Origin: Caulobacter sp. FWC2
GTDB taxonomy: Bacteria; Pseudomonadota; Alphaproteobacteria; Caulobacterales; Caulobacteraceae
Direction: 5' to 3'
DNA: 64,000 nt
NCBI RefSeq assembly: GCF_002742625.1
Contig: NZ_PEBF01000001.1
Span: 2,852,001 to 2,916,000, forward strand
Part shown: piece after piece, positions 1-11,558 of the stretch
Position numbering within the stretch: position 1 is the stretch's first letter
Layout: the number at the start of each line of letters is the position of its first letter
Position numbers and translations under genes: made by a program
The notes under the pieces: model-generated
Database searches by the model: none
What the model saw: only the letters and a program-made list of their open reading frames with translations
What the model was told of the DNA's origin: nothing

Positions 1-2
1 TT

Positions 3-140
3 CGCATCCTTCGCAAGCCCTACAGCCTTGACGACCTCAGGGACGCGATCCAGATGACCATGACGCAGGCTTCGGCGATCAGCCAAGGCACGGTCATCCC
101 CCTCGCGCGCTCGCGCGGCGGCCGTGAACGTTCGGCCTAA
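3..140 (+). CDS. Response regulator receiver domain, C-terminal fragment (5' end outside window)
   Basis: The first 45 complete codons run in an open frame into a TAA. The peptide starts RILRKPYSLDDLRDAI, which matches the end of a CheY-like receiver domain: the conserved Lys-Pro pair after the last beta strand, followed by the final helix. The remaining ~25 residues are an uncharged-to-basic tail with no DNA-binding domain. The gene is therefore either a stand-alone receiver or the receiver at the end of a hybrid histidine kinase; the window edge prevents a choice. In either case the domain would accept a phosphoryl group on an Asp that lies upstream of the window. Nothing downstream is close enough to belong to its operon with confidence. 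Confidence 0.65.
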   Translation, partial: RILRKPYSLDDLRDAIQMTMTQASAISQGTVIPLARSRGGRERSA

Positions 141-286
141 CCCCCCGCGGCGGATGCGCAGCTGGCGACCGCAAGCTTCGCCTCGCTTGCGATCCGCCCG
201 CGACGGATCACTTGGCCCGCAGCGCCGTTGTCCTAAAGCCAGCGACGCTCCGTGCGCCGCGCCAGTGTCAACGCCAAGGGGCCAGC

Positions 287-562
287 ATGAATCCTGGAGT
301 CCGCGCGCACTATCGAACCGAGCTTGAGCGCATCACAGAGCTCGTTTCCGGACCGGCGAGCCACGCGACCTTTCTCTTCGACGACCTCGCCGCGGAAGCC
401 GACTTCGTGTGCAGGGTCCACGCGGTGCCGTTCTGTACGGCGCTACGCGCGGCCGTCAGCGCTTTCCAGATCGCCTTTGTGTCGTCCAAGGACGCCGCGG
501 TCGCCCACGCGGCCGCCTGCGCTCGGCTGGAGGTCATCGCCCTCCTGGCGGACGGGCGGTGA
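287..562 (+). CDS. Hypothetical small protein, 91 aa
   Basis: I do not recognise this family. The frame is open further upstream, but the ATG at 287 is preceded by a purine-rich AAGGGG and opens a sensible protein (MNPGVRAHYRTELERIT...). It is mostly helical, rich in Ala and acidic residues, with no signal peptide or membrane segment, so it is probably a small soluble cytoplasmic protein. It ends 15 bp before the DUF6880 gene on the same strand and may be cotranscribed with it. The codon-position GC pattern looks like real coding sequence. No function can be inferred. Confidence 0.5.
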   Translation: MNPGVRAHYRTELERITELVSGPASHATFLFDDLAAEADFVCRVHAVPFCTALRAAVSAFQIAFVSSKDAAVAHAAACARLEVIALLADGR

Positions 563-577
563 GCGCAGGCCTGGTCC

Positions 578-1834
578 ATGGCTAGATCAAGTGTCGCCGC
601 TCTCAAGAAGGTGACGCCCGAGAACCTCGCGGGGCTCGGCGCCGAGCGGTTGGCCGAGATCCTGGTCGAGGTGGCCGACACCCGGACCGATCTCAAGCGG
701 CGGCTGCGCATGGAACTGGCCGCCGGGCTTGGCGCGACCCACCTGGCGCCGGAGATCGACAAGCGGCTTGGAGCCCTGGAAACCAGCCGAGGCCAGGTGA
801 CCTGGCGCCAGAAGCCGGCCTTCCTGCGGGACCTCGACGCGCTACGAGGCCTTATCGCCGAGCGGCTCGCGCGGCAGGAACCGGACGCGGCGCGCGAGCG
901 GATGTGGCGCTTCCTGGCCACGGCGGGCCAGACATCGCCGCGGTTGCGCGATCCAGATGATGCGTTCGAGGCGATCTACGCCCGGGCGGCCGGCGATCTT
1001 GGCCGGCTGCTAGCCCCACATGATCCTCAGCTGGCGGCCAACGCTGTGGTCGAAGCGGCCCAGGCCGCGCCTCAGGCCTGGGCCAGATGGATGCCGAAGG
1101 TGATGGCCGCCCTGCCGGTCCAGACGGCGAAGGCGGCCCTGGCGCTCGCGCTGGCGCGCGCCAGGACCGCGCCTGGTTGGACGGTGGTGATCCGCCATCT
1201 CGCCGACGCGGCCGGTGACGTCGAGGCCTACCGCGACACCTATAGCGCCCCCGCCATGCAGACCCCGGCCGTGGCGGTCGAGCTCGCCCAGCGGTGGCTG
1301 GAGGTCGGCGAGGTCGAAGAGGCCGGCGCGGCCTTGCGTCTGGCTGCGCCCAAGCCCCAGGGCCAAGCGGCCCGTCTGGCCGCGCCGGACTTCGATTGGG
1401 AAACGGCCTGGCTCGACTATCTCGAGGCCACGGGTGAGGCCGCCGCCGCTCAGGCCGTACGGTGGGCCTCGTTCCAGCGCACCTTGGACATCGGCCGCGC
1501 CAAGGCCTTCGTCGGCCGGTTGGATGGGTTCGAGGACGTAGAGGCCGAAGGCCAGGCGCTGGCCCACGCCGCCACGCACCAGGACTTTCAAAAGGGCTTG
1601 GAGCTGTTGATGGCTTGGCCTGCTCTGCCCGAGGCCAGCCGCATGATCCTCGCGCGAGCCCAGGACGCCAAGATCGATCCCGAGCAGGCCGAGATTTGGG
1701 CCGCCAAGCTTCGCAAGCGCTTTCCCGCCGCCGCCCACCGGCTGTTGAGGCGGGGCGCGGCGACGGCGTTCAAACAGCGGGCGTTGAAGCTTTCGCAGCG
1801 ACTCTCCGAGGAGGCCGACACGATCGGTCTGTGA
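578..1834 (+). CDS. DUF6880 family protein, 418 aa
   Basis: The protein begins MARSSVAALKKVTPENLAGLG and continues with the ERLAEILVEVAD...LKRRLRMELAA signature that I associate with DUF6880 proteins of Caulobacterales and Sphingomonadales. The whole chain is alpha-helical and Ala-rich with repeat-like helical pairs, as in TPR/HEAT-type scaffolds, and there is no signal peptide or membrane segment. The molecular function of the family is unknown. The ATG is 15 bp after the stop of the preceding small gene. The product length is what I would expect for a complete member. Assignment to the DUF is from memory of its N-terminal pattern and is less certain than the reality of the gene. Confidence 0.75.
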   Translation: MARSSVAALKKVTPENLAGLGAERLAEILVEVADTRTDLKRRLRMELAAGLGATHLAPEIDKRLGALETSRGQVTWRQKPAFLRDLDALRGLIAERLARQEPDAARERMWRFLATAGQTSPRLRDPDDAFEAIYARAAGDLGRLLAPHDPQLAANAVVEAAQAAPQAWARWMPKVMAALPVQTAKAALALALARARTAPGWTVVIRHLADAAGDVEAYRDTYSAPAMQTPAVAVELAQRWLEVGEVEEAGAALRLAAPKPQGQAARLAAPDFDWETAWLDYLEATGEAAAAQAVRWASFQRTLDIGRAKAFVGRLDGFEDVEAEGQALAHAATHQDFQKGLELLMAWPALPEASRMILARAQDAKIDPEQAEIWAAKLRKRFPAAAHRLLRRGAATAFKQRALKLSQRLSEEADTIGL

Positions 1835-1976
1835 CGCAGCGCCCCCAGACAAAAACGCCAGCCGCTTTCCGTTGGCATAGCCGCGGCGCAAGGCGCATCC
1901 TGCACGGATCGAGAGCGTCTCACCGGCCTGCTCCCGCTTAGGAGATCTCGTACTCCGGCCTCGCGGAGTAGAGCCC

Positions 1977-2753
1977 TTGTCGCTTCAGATTCGTCATCAC
2001 CAGAGCCCTGCTCGGCCCACGACGAGCGCTCCAGGTCCGTCTTCGATCGTGGCGCGGCGGCTGGCCGCCCACAGTCTTCTTGGTCCGTCCCTCAACGTGC
2101 TTGACGAACTGCTCGGCCAAGCGGTCGACTTCGATCCTCGAGCCTTGATCGCCGAGGCTGGCGACGCGCCCCGCGATATCACGGTCATCCGTCAAGGCTG
2201 GGCTTGTCGGATGACGCTGCTGCCCAATGGACGCCGCCAGATCCACGCCGTCCTGCTCCCCGGCGACACGGCCGACGCGGAGGCTTCGCTGCTCGAGGCT
2301 CGTCCAGACAATATCGAGGCGCTGTCGCGCTGCTCGGTTTGGTCGGTTCCCCATCAGCGTCTAGCCCGTCTCGCCGTCGATCATCCTGAGCTCGTCAGCG
2401 CGTTCGCGCGCGAAGTCGCCATCGGCGCCAACGTGGCGCGCGCCTGGGTGGTCAATATCGGACAGCGAGACGCGACCCAGAGGATCGCGCACTTCCTCTG
2501 CGAACTGCAGGCGAGACTCAGCGCCGTCGGAGCGGCCGATCCAAACGGTTTCATGCTGGGGGCGACGCAAGCCGATATCGCCGACGCGCAAGGGCTTACG
2601 ACCGTCCACGTCAACCGGGTGCTGCAGGACTTGCGCGCGCGCGGTCTGATCCGGCTCGAGCGGCGCCGGTTGACCATCGTCGACCAAGCCAGGCTTGAGG
2701 GCCTGGCGCTGTTCGATCCGCTCTATCTGAGCCTTGGCGCCGTGATCGCCTGA
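1977..2753 (+). CDS. Crp/Fnr family transcriptional regulator, 258 aa
   Basis: Residues ~30-150 form the effector-binding beta-roll typical of the Crp/Fnr family (VIRQGWACRMTLLPNGRRQIHAVLLPGD). The C-terminal ~80 residues are a winged helix-turn-helix with TQADIADAQGLTTVHVNRVLQDLRARGLI, the recognition region of the HTH_Crp family. There is no Cys cluster of the oxygen-sensing Fnr type and no clear cAMP-binding Arg-Ser pair, so the ligand is unknown. The start given is a TTG with GGAG 8 nt upstream; a GTG at 2049 would remove 24 poorly conserved residues and is an alternative. The gene stands alone, with 142 bp before it and a long non-coding stretch after it. Confidence 0.85.
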   Translation: MSLQIRHHQSPARPTTSAPGPSSIVARRLAAHSLLGPSLNVLDELLGQAVDFDPRALIAEAGDAPRDITVIRQGWACRMTLLPNGRRQIHAVLLPGDTADAEASLLEARPDNIEALSRCSVWSVPHQRLARLAVDHPELVSAFAREVAIGANVARAWVVNIGQRDATQRIAHFLCELQARLSAVGAADPNGFMLGATQADIADAQGLTTVHVNRVLQDLRARGLIRLERRRLTIVDQARLEGLALFDPLYLSLGAVIA

Positions 2754-3065
2754 TCACCCAACCATCGATCAAAGCCGCGCGGATACGGCGACCGCCGGTT
2801 TGCGCTCTGCGTGTGGCATGACCAGCTCGGTTCGGCGACGAGGCGCGCCGCCGCGAGGATTGCGAAGGGGCGCTCGCCATGCGCCGACGAGCCTTGCACG
2901 GCGGCTTGGCTCCTCTGCGACGGCACGCGGCTGTCCGCTTACCTGATTATACCTGGCCCGCCCTCGCGCTGACGCGGGTTCCACCCCAGCGGCCGCAGTG
3001 GCGCGTTGCGCGGGCTGGCGGAGGGGCCCGGAAGTCAGGATAGTGCGCATTGGGAACTACTGGCG
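2754..3065. other. Intergenic stretch, no gene seen
   Basis: About 310 bp between the Crp/Fnr gene and the convergent small gene. Open frames exist on both strands, but they are Arg/Pro/Gly-rich translations of GC-rich DNA with no conserved features. I see no RNA gene and no clear terminator. Confidence 0.5.
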
Positions 3066-3224
3066 TCAGCGGCTGGCGCAGAGTGGCAGTCCCGCGCCAG
3101 GTCGCGTCCCATCGCCCAAGGCGAACACGGGCGCCGCCTCAAGGGCGATCAACATCACCAGCAGCGCCACCCGCGTCAGGCGCCGGCCAGAGGGCTTGGC
3201 CCGGGCGCTCTGGCGGTGCGACAT
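3066..3224 (-). CDS. Possible small membrane or secreted peptide, 52 aa
   Basis: The frame starts at an ATG that overlaps the TAA of the DUF3606 gene (TAATG), the arrangement of translational coupling. It encodes a basic N-terminus (MSHRQSARAKPSGRRLTR), one hydrophobic stretch (VALLVMLIALEAAPVFA) and a short tail. That could be a single-pass membrane peptide or a signal peptide with an Ala-x-Ala-like end and a tiny mature part. I know no homolog. The evidence is the coupling and the ordered basic-hydrophobic layout; its short length makes it uncertain. Confidence 0.35.
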   Translation of the reverse strand: MSHRQSARAKPSGRRLTRVALLVMLIALEAAPVFALGDGTRPGAGLPLCASR

Positions 3225-3415
3225 TAATGGGCGCCGCGCTGCAAGAACGCGCGGACCGCATCGGCGCTGACGCCCGCTTGCGCCACGGCGTGCTCGAGCG
3301 CCTGGCGCGAGACCCCAAGAGCCTGCGTCCAATAGGCCACCTCATAGTCTTCGCTCAGGTTGATGCGTGAGGCGTCTTGCGGACCGGACCTGGTCTTGTC
3401 GTCGGACATGCTCAT
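3224..3415 (-). CDS. DUF3606 domain-containing protein, 63 aa
   Basis: A small acidic protein whose core, INLSEDYEVAYWTQALGVSR followed by an Ala/Val-rich helix ending in VRAFL, matches the DUF3606 pattern: one short two-helix domain with a conserved Tyr-Trp. DUF3606 proteins are common in alphaproteobacteria and often belong to stress regulons, but their biochemical role is not known. The length is normal for the family. A possible coupled peptide follows immediately (TAATG overlap), and glgA with its small downstream gene lies upstream on the same strand, 88 bp away. I see no GGAAC-type promoter in that gap. Confidence 0.8.
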   Translation of the reverse strand: MSMSDDKTRSGPQDASRINLSEDYEVAYWTQALGVSRQALEHAVAQAGVSADAVRAFLQRGAH

Positions 3416-3503
3416 ACCCTCGTTTCAGTTTCTGCTCGCGGCTCGACCCCGACCATCGGGACCACGCCGGCGCTCCTTGGCAGCTTCCGTCGCGTGGTCC
3501 GGC

Positions 3504-3737
3504 CTAGTCGCGCAAGTCCGCCGCGCCCGAGCTTGAAACCATCAGCAAGAATGGAAATCCGGTGAGCCGGACCGCGCCGCGTTGGGCCGCCGGACCGCCG
3601 CCAAAGTGCTCGGCCTCCACGCGGGTCACGTCGATGACGGGTTCGCTGGCTTGGCCGACCGCCGAGGCCGCCGGGATCAGGACGATCGCCTGGGGATCGC
3701 AATCGCCAAGCGCGGTGATCAGATCGGCGACCGTCAT
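3504..3737 (-). CDS. Hypothetical protein overlapping glgA, 77 aa
   Basis: The ATG overlaps the glgA stop codon by 4 bp (ATGA), so it is very probably translated with glgA. The sequence opens MTVADLITALGDCDPQAIVLIP, a helix-then-strand pattern seen in many small proteins that begin with a TVAELI..L...P.d..V motif, and ends in a hydrophobic strand (FPFLLMVSSS). No catalytic motif or membrane anchor is present. Its place directly behind glycogen synthase could mean an accessory role in glycogen metabolism, but nothing in the sequence shows this. Confidence 0.6.
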   Translation of the reverse strand: MTVADLITALGDCDPQAIVLIPAASAVGQASEPVIDVTRVEAEHFGGGPAAQRGAVRLTGFPFLLMVSSSGAADLRD

Positions 3738-5374
3738 GCCTTTGTCGCCCCTCGCGCGGCAGCCTTTCTCGGCGCGGACCGCGTGACGGCGGCTTGCGGC
3801 GAAGCGCGCTCCGGCCCGTCCGGATCGACCGCGCCACCAACCGGCGCGAAGCTGCGCGGCTCGCCGCTCGCCGAGCCGGTCTTGGCGGCGTCGGCGGCCC
3901 GATTGATCGCCGAACGCGCCGACAATTTGCGAAAGAGGCTCGCATATTCGGCCGCCGATACGCGCCAGGAGCTGTCCGAGGCCATGGCGTTAAGCTGGAC
4001 GCGTCGCCAGCTGACCGGATCGCGATAGAGCGCGCAGGTGCGCCGAATGGCGTCCTCGAGCATATCCTGGGTCGCTGGCGCGAACTGGACACCGGTGGCC
4101 GCTGACCGCGCGATGCCGGCCGTGTTGGCGTCGATGATGGTGTCCGACAGCCCGCCGGTGCGTGAGACCACCGGCACCGCGCCATAGCGCATGGCGCACA
4201 GCTGGGTCAGGCCGCAGGGCTCGAACCGCGAGGGGGCTAGGATGGCGTCCGCGCCGGCCTGGATCAGGTGCGCCAGCTCCTCACGATAGCCTAGGTAGCG
4301 GCCCATGGACCCTGGGTGGCGCTCGGCGGCCTCGGCGAAGGCGGCCTCATAACGCGGCTCGCCCTGGCCGCAGACAATCAGCTGCGCGCCCTCGCCAAAC
4401 AGCACCGGCAAGGCGCCCAGCAGCAGATCGACGCCCTTTTGGTCCGTCAGACGCGACAGAATGCCAAACAGCGGCGCCTCGGGATCAGGTCTGAGGCCAA
4501 ACTTGGCCTGGAGAGCGAGCTTGTTGATCGCTCTCTGCTCGATGGTCTGGGCGCTGTAGCGGGCGCTGATGTCGGGGTCGGTCTGCGGGTTCCAGACATC
4601 ATCATCGATACCGTTGAGAATTCCCACCAGGCGCTTGGCGCGCGCCTTCAGCAACCCGCCCAAACCCATCCCGCCGTCTTCGGTGGTGATCTCGGCGGCA
4701 TAGCTCGGCGATACCGTAGTCACTTGGTCGGCGAACTGGATGCCGGCCTTCAGGAAGCCGATATCACCCCAGTATTCGACGCCTTCCACCGCGAGGGCTT
4801 CGGGCGGCAAGCCCAACTTTCCGAGCAGCTCGGCCGGAAACAGGCCCTGGAAGGCCAGGTTGTGGATCGACAGCACCACAGGCGGCGCTTTCAGGCGACG
4901 GTCCTTGCGGCGCGCGTAGAACAGGTAGGCCGGGGTCAGGGCCGCGTGCCAGTCGTGGGCCTGGATCACGGCTGGGCGGTAATCCGCCAGGAGACCAAGG
5001 CCGATCTCGGCGGCGACCTTGGCCAGGGCCCCGTATCGCAATCCGTTGTCGGGCCACGGCTCGCCCGGCCCCTTCAGATACGGATTGCCCGGCCTGTCGT
5101 AGAGATGCGGCGCATTGATCACCAGGAGTTCAAGGGCGCCGGCGCGCGCCCGTAGCAGCCGGGCCTCTCCGTCCATCAGGTCGGCGAAGCGGTGGACCTC
5201 GGTGGAATCCTCGAGCGCGGCCATCACCGCCGGGTAGCCCGGTACGAGCGTGGTCACGCGCACGCCTTCGCGCGCCAGGGCGAGCGGCAAGGCGCCGGCC
5301 ACGTCGGCGAGGCCGCCGGTCTTGACGAGGGGGAAGATCTCCGCGGCGACGGAAAGGACCTCGGGGCCGGTCAT
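3734..5374 (-). CDS. glgA: Glycogen synthase (ADP-glucose), GT5 family, 546 aa
   Basis: Transfers glucose from ADP-glucose to the non-reducing end of an alpha-1,4-glucan in the cytoplasm. The N-terminal GT-B domain carries the ADP-glucose-binding KTGGLADV motif (Lys at residue 18) and the C-terminal domain has EPCGLTQLCAM (Glu near residue 385), both diagnostic of bacterial GlgA. The ATG at 5374 gives the usual beginning (MTGPEVLSVAAEIFPLVK); a TTG at 5407 would add 11 atypical residues. The protein is ~50-60 residues longer than many GlgA proteins because of a C-terminal Ala/Pro-rich tail after residue ~490. It is transcribed divergently from the glgB-treY operon, with a 4-bp-overlapping small gene downstream. 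No glgC, the source of ADP-glucose, is in the window. Confidence 0.95.
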   Translation of the reverse strand: MTGPEVLSVAAEIFPLVKTGGLADVAGALPLALAREGVRVTTLVPGYPAVMAALEDSTEVHRFADLMDGEARLLRARAGALELLVINAPHLYDRPGNPYLKGPGEPWPDNGLRYGALAKVAAEIGLGLLADYRPAVIQAHDWHAALTPAYLFYARRKDRRLKAPPVVLSIHNLAFQGLFPAELLGKLGLPPEALAVEGVEYWGDIGFLKAGIQFADQVTTVSPSYAAEITTEDGGMGLGGLLKARAKRLVGILNGIDDDVWNPQTDPDISARYSAQTIEQRAINKLALQAKFGLRPDPEAPLFGILSRLTDQKGVDLLLGALPVLFGEGAQLIVCGQGEPRYEAAFAEAAERHPGSMGRYLGYREELAHLIQAGADAILAPSRFEPCGLTQLCAMRYGAVPVVSRTGGLSDTIIDANTAGIARSAATGVQFAPATQDMLEDAIRRTCALYRDPVSWRRVQLNAMASDSSWRVSAAEYASLFRKLSARSAINRAADAAKTGSASGEPRSFAPVGGAVDPDGPERASPQAAVTRSAPRKAAARGATKA

Positions 5375-5481
5375 CGCGCCGCGCCCACGACGGGCCGGCG
5401 AAGACAAGCTTCGCTACCGCACACAAAGTTCTGCCCCGCCCCGAACGCCATCGCCTGAAAACTCCTTGGAGATGTTCGAGA

Positions 5482-5506
5482 AACAACGAGCGTGACCAGC
5501 AGTTCC
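5482..5506 (-). promoter_or_regulatory. Possible EcfG-type promoter for glgA
   Basis: On the minus strand the sequence reads GGAAC, 17 bases, GTT, close to the general-stress consensus GGAAC-N16/17-CGTT but with T instead of C before GTT. It lies ~110 bp upstream of the glgA ATG within the divergent glgA/glgB spacer. The match is partial, so this is a suggestion only. Confidence 0.3.
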
Positions 5507-5584
5507 CGGGATTATTTTTTGATGAGTCACGGCACAGATTGGACGGTTGTCCGTTGTGCACCTGCAGCAAATCGGAGGCGGCGG

Positions 5585-7725
5585 GTGGGGTTGGATAGCA
5601 AGGTGTCTTGGGCGTCCGATCCGTTCGGATACCTCGGACGTCACGGGGGCGTGGTGCGGACATTTCAACCGGGCGCCAGCGCGGTGGAGGTCATCGCGCG
5701 CAAGTCCCGTCGTCGCTTGGCGAGCCTTCCAGAAACCGCGCCCGGCCTGTTCGAAGGCGAACTGAAGGGCTCATCGCCCTATCTCCTGAGGATCGTCTGG
5801 CCCGATGGCGTTCAGGAGACCGAAGACGTCTATGGCTTTGGACCCGCCCTCCCCGATGCGGTGTTGGACGAGGTTGGCCGAGGCGAGCCTCTGCGCCTGG
5901 CCGAGCGCTTGGGGGCGGTCCCCCGAAAACTCGAGGACATCGACGGCGTGGCCTTCAGCGTCTGGGCGCCCGATGCCCGTCGCGTCAGCCTGATTGGAGA
6001 CTTCAACAGCTGGGATGGCGCGCGCCATCCGATGCGGCTGCGTCACACCCAAGGCGTCTGGGAAATCTTCGTGCCGCGGCTTCGCGCCGGCGCGCGCTAC
6101 AAGTTCGAGATCGAGGGCGCCGACGGCGTGGTCCGTCGCAAGGCCGATCCGCTTGCCAGGGCCAGCGAGACGCCGCCGGCCACCGCATCGATCGTCGCGC
6201 CGCTGCTCGATCACGCCTGGAGCGACGCCGACTGGATGGCCGGCCGCGCGGGCCGCCATCATGCCGGCGCGCCGATCAGCATCTATGAGATCCATGCCGG
6301 ATCGTGGAAGCGACCCTGGGACGGGCAAACCCTGCACGACTGGGACGCCCTGGCCGACCACCTGATCCCGTATGTCACGGGCCTGGGGTTCACCCATGTC
6401 CAACTGATGCCGATCATGGAGCATCCGTTCGGTGGCTCCTGGGGCTATCAACCGCTCAGCCAGTTCGCCCCCAGCGCCCGCTATGGCGCGCCCGAAGCCC
6501 TGGCGCGGTTCGTCGACCGCTGCCATCAGGCCGGCCTGGGCGTCATCCTCGACTGGGTGCCGGCGCATTTCCCGAGCGACGCCCACGGGCTTGAGCAGTT
6601 CGACGGCACCGCGCTCTACGAGCATGCCGATCCGCGCGAGGGGTTCCATCCCGACTGGAACACCCTGATCTACAATCTGGGGCGCGAAGAGGTCGCCACC
6701 TTCCTGATCGCCTCGGCCCTGCATTGGCTCGACCGCTTCCACATCGACGGCCTGCGCGTCGACGCTGTGGCCTCCATGCTCTACCGCGACTACAGCCGCA
6801 AGGCCGGCGAATGGACGCCCAACGTCCACGGCGGCCGCGAAAACCTGGAGTCGATCGCCTTCCTGCGCCGGCTCAACGCCGAGGTCGCCCGGCGCTTTCC
6901 GTCGGCCATCACCATCGCCGAGGAATCGACCGCGTGGCCCGGCGTCACCACTCCAGTCGACCAAGGCGGCCTGGGCTTTTCCTATAAGTGGAACATGGGG
7001 TGGATGAACGACACCCTGCGCTACATGCACCGCGACCCGGTGCATCGCGGCTGGCATGGCGGCGACCTTGGCTTTGGCCTGACCTATGCCTTCACCGAGC
7101 GCTTCGTCCTGCCGCTCAGCCATGACGAGGTCGTGCATGGCAAGGGCTCGCTGATCTCAAAGATGCCGGGCGACCGCTGGCGCCAGTTCGCCAACCTGCG
7201 CGCCCTGCTCGCCTTGATGTGGGCCCACCCGGGCAAGAAGCTGCTGTTCATGGGCGGCGAGATCGGCCAGTGGCGCGAATGGAACCATGACCGCGAGTTG
7301 GACTGGGCGCTGGCGGACGAGGCCGATCACGGCGGCTTGCAACGCCTGGTCGGCGACCTCAACCGGGTCTATCGGGACGAGGGCGCGCTGCACCACACCG
7401 ACGCCGACCCGCGCGGCTTTTCCTGGATCGCCGAGAACCACGACCGGGATGGCGTCTTCCTTTTCGAGCGCCGCTCGTTCCATGGCGGCGCGCCGATGAT
7501 CGTCGCCGTCAACATGACGCCCGAGCCTCGCCTCGGCCGTTCGGTTCTGGTCCCGTTCGCCGGGCGCTGGACCGAAATCCTCAACACCGACGCGGCCCTC
7601 TACGGCGGCGGCGACCTGGGCAACCAAGGCGGCGTCGACAGCCGCAGCATCGATGGCGCCGAGACGATCAACCTAACCCTGCCGCCGCTGGCCGCGGTCT
7701 ACCTCCGCTATGAAGGACCCCACGC

Positions 7726-7729
<4 letters not shown>
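5585..7729 (+). CDS. glgB: 1,4-alpha-glucan branching enzyme, GH13, 714 aa
   Basis: Cuts alpha-1,4 chains and re-attaches them as alpha-1,6 branches on glycogen. Order: an N-terminal [11 protein letters not shown] region, a CBM48 domain ([22 protein letters not shown]), the GH13 barrel and a C-terminal all-beta domain. Barrel residues are present: nucleophile Asp393 ([10 protein letters not shown]), acid/base Glu446 (TIAEES) and transition-state Asp514 (LSHDEVVHG). I prefer the GTG at 5585 because GGAGG sits 6 nt before it and the protein then starts just ahead of the conserved DPF..LG segment; a GTG at 5492 would add 31 unconvincing residues. First gene of a five-gene chain; glgX starts inside its stop codon. 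Confidence 0.95.
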
Positions 7730-9824
<2,095 letters not shown>

Positions 9825-9828
<4 letters not shown>

Positions 9829-11558
9829 GCGGGACGTTCGGCCCTGCCTGGCTCGCCGATGGCCAAGTCCGTTTCGCGCTCTGGGCGCCAGGCTGCGCGC
9901 GGGTCGAGCTCGAACGCGACGGCGCGACGGCCCTGGCCATGACGCCAGATGGCAAGGGCTCTTTCAGCCTGGTCACGCAGGCCGAGCCCGGCGCGCGCTA
10001 CCGCTTTCGCATCAAGCCCGACCTGGCCGTCCCCGATCCGGCCGCGCGGGCCCAGGCCAGCGACGTGCATGGCTGGAGCGTTTTGCCCGCGCCCGACGCC
10101 TATGTCTGGGTGCATGACCAGTGGCCGGGCCGGCCCTGGCGCGAAGCGGTGCTTTACGAAGCCCACTGCGGCTTGCTTGGCGGCTTTGGCGCGGTCGCCA
10201 AGCGTCTGCCCGAGCTGGCCGAACTGGGGATCACGGCGCTGCAGCTGATGCCGCTCAACGCGTTCTCCGGCGAGCGCAACTGGGGCTATGACGGGGTTCT
10301 GCCCTATGCGATCGCGCCCGCCTACGGCACGCGCGATGAGCTGAAGGCTCTGGTCGACACCGCCCACGGCCTGGGCATGATGGTGATGCTCGACGTCGTG
10401 TACAACCACTTCGGTCCCGACGGAAACTGCCTGCCGTCCTATGCCGGCGCCTTCTTCGACGAGGATCGCCACACCCCATGGGGGCCAGCGATCGCCTTTG
10501 GTCGTGAGCCCGTGGCGCGTTTCTTCATCGACAACGCGCTCTATTGGCTCGAGACCTTTCGGCTGGACGGCTTGCGCTTCGACGCCGTGCACGCCATTGG
10601 CGACAACGGTTTCCTCGATGCGATGGCCGCAGAGATCCGGGCGCGCATCCAGGACCGTCCCATCCATCTGGTGCTCGAGAACGAGACCAACGACCCCGCC
10701 CGCCTCGTGGCGGGCTACGACGCCCAGTGGAACGACGACTTCCACAATGTCGTCCATGTCCTGCTGACCGACGAGACCTACAGCTATTATCAGGACTTCG
10801 CCGACCGGCCCGCCGAACGCTTGGCGCGCAGCCTGGCCGAGGGTTTCATCTATCAGGGCGAAGGCTCGCCCAATCACGACGGGCGCTCGCGCGGCGCGCC
10901 CAGCAGCCACCTGCCGCCGACGGCCTTCGTCAACTTCCTGCAAAACCACGACCAGGTCGGCAACCGCGCCCTGGGGGAGCGCCTGACGCGCCTTGTGGCC
11001 CCCGACCGGCTGCGCGCGGCCATGGGCCTGCTCCTACTGAGCCCGCAGATCCCGATGCTGTTCATGGGCGAGGAGGATGGCTCGGCGAGCCCCTTCCTGT
11101 TCTTCACCGATTTCCACGACGACCTCGCCGACGCCGTGCGCGAGGGCCGCCGCCGGGAATTCGCCAAGTTCCCCGCCTTCGCCGATCCCCAGGCGCGCGC
11201 GCAAATTCCCGACCCCAACGCGCTGACCACCTTTGAAGCCTCCAGGCCCATGCCTGGACCGGAGGCGGCGGCCTGGCGCGCGCTCATCGGCCATCTCTTG
11301 AAGCTGCGACGCGAGCATCTGGCGCCGCACATCGACGAAGCGGTGAGCCTGGGCGCGAGCGCCATCGGCGCCAAGGCGGTCCAGGCGACTTGGCGGCTGG
11401 GCGCCAAGACCTACAGCCTGGCGGTCAATCTCGGGCAAAGCGCCGTGGCCATGCCCGCGGCCCCGGCCGGGCCGCCGCTTGCCGTGGTCGGCGAGGGCCT
11501 GACCGAGGGATGGCTCGCGCCGGCCTCCTGTGTGACCTGGCTGGAGGCGGCGCCATGA
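9825..11558 (+). CDS. treZ: Malto-oligosyltrehalose trehalohydrolase, GH13, 577 aa
   Basis: Releases trehalose from the reducing-end trehalosyl unit made by TreY. The short N-terminal beta domain (VRFALWAPGCARVELERDG) and the barrel segment AVLYEAHCGLLGGFGAVAKR are typical of TreZ. Catalytic residues: Asp253 (DGLRFDAVHAI), Glu285 (LVLENETND) and Asp376 (LQNHDQVGN). The GTG start overlaps the glgX stop (GTGA), and malQ overlaps its own stop. At 577 aa it is full length. TreZ and TreY are encoded in the same operon but separated by malQ, so both halves of the TreY-TreZ trehalose route are made together. Confidence 0.95.

Noticed and set aside
5771..7138. Long minus-strand open frame (455 codons) opposite glgB
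   Set aside because: It is the antisense shadow of a GC-rich gene; the plus-strand frame has all branching-enzyme motifs, while the antisense translation has no conserved features.
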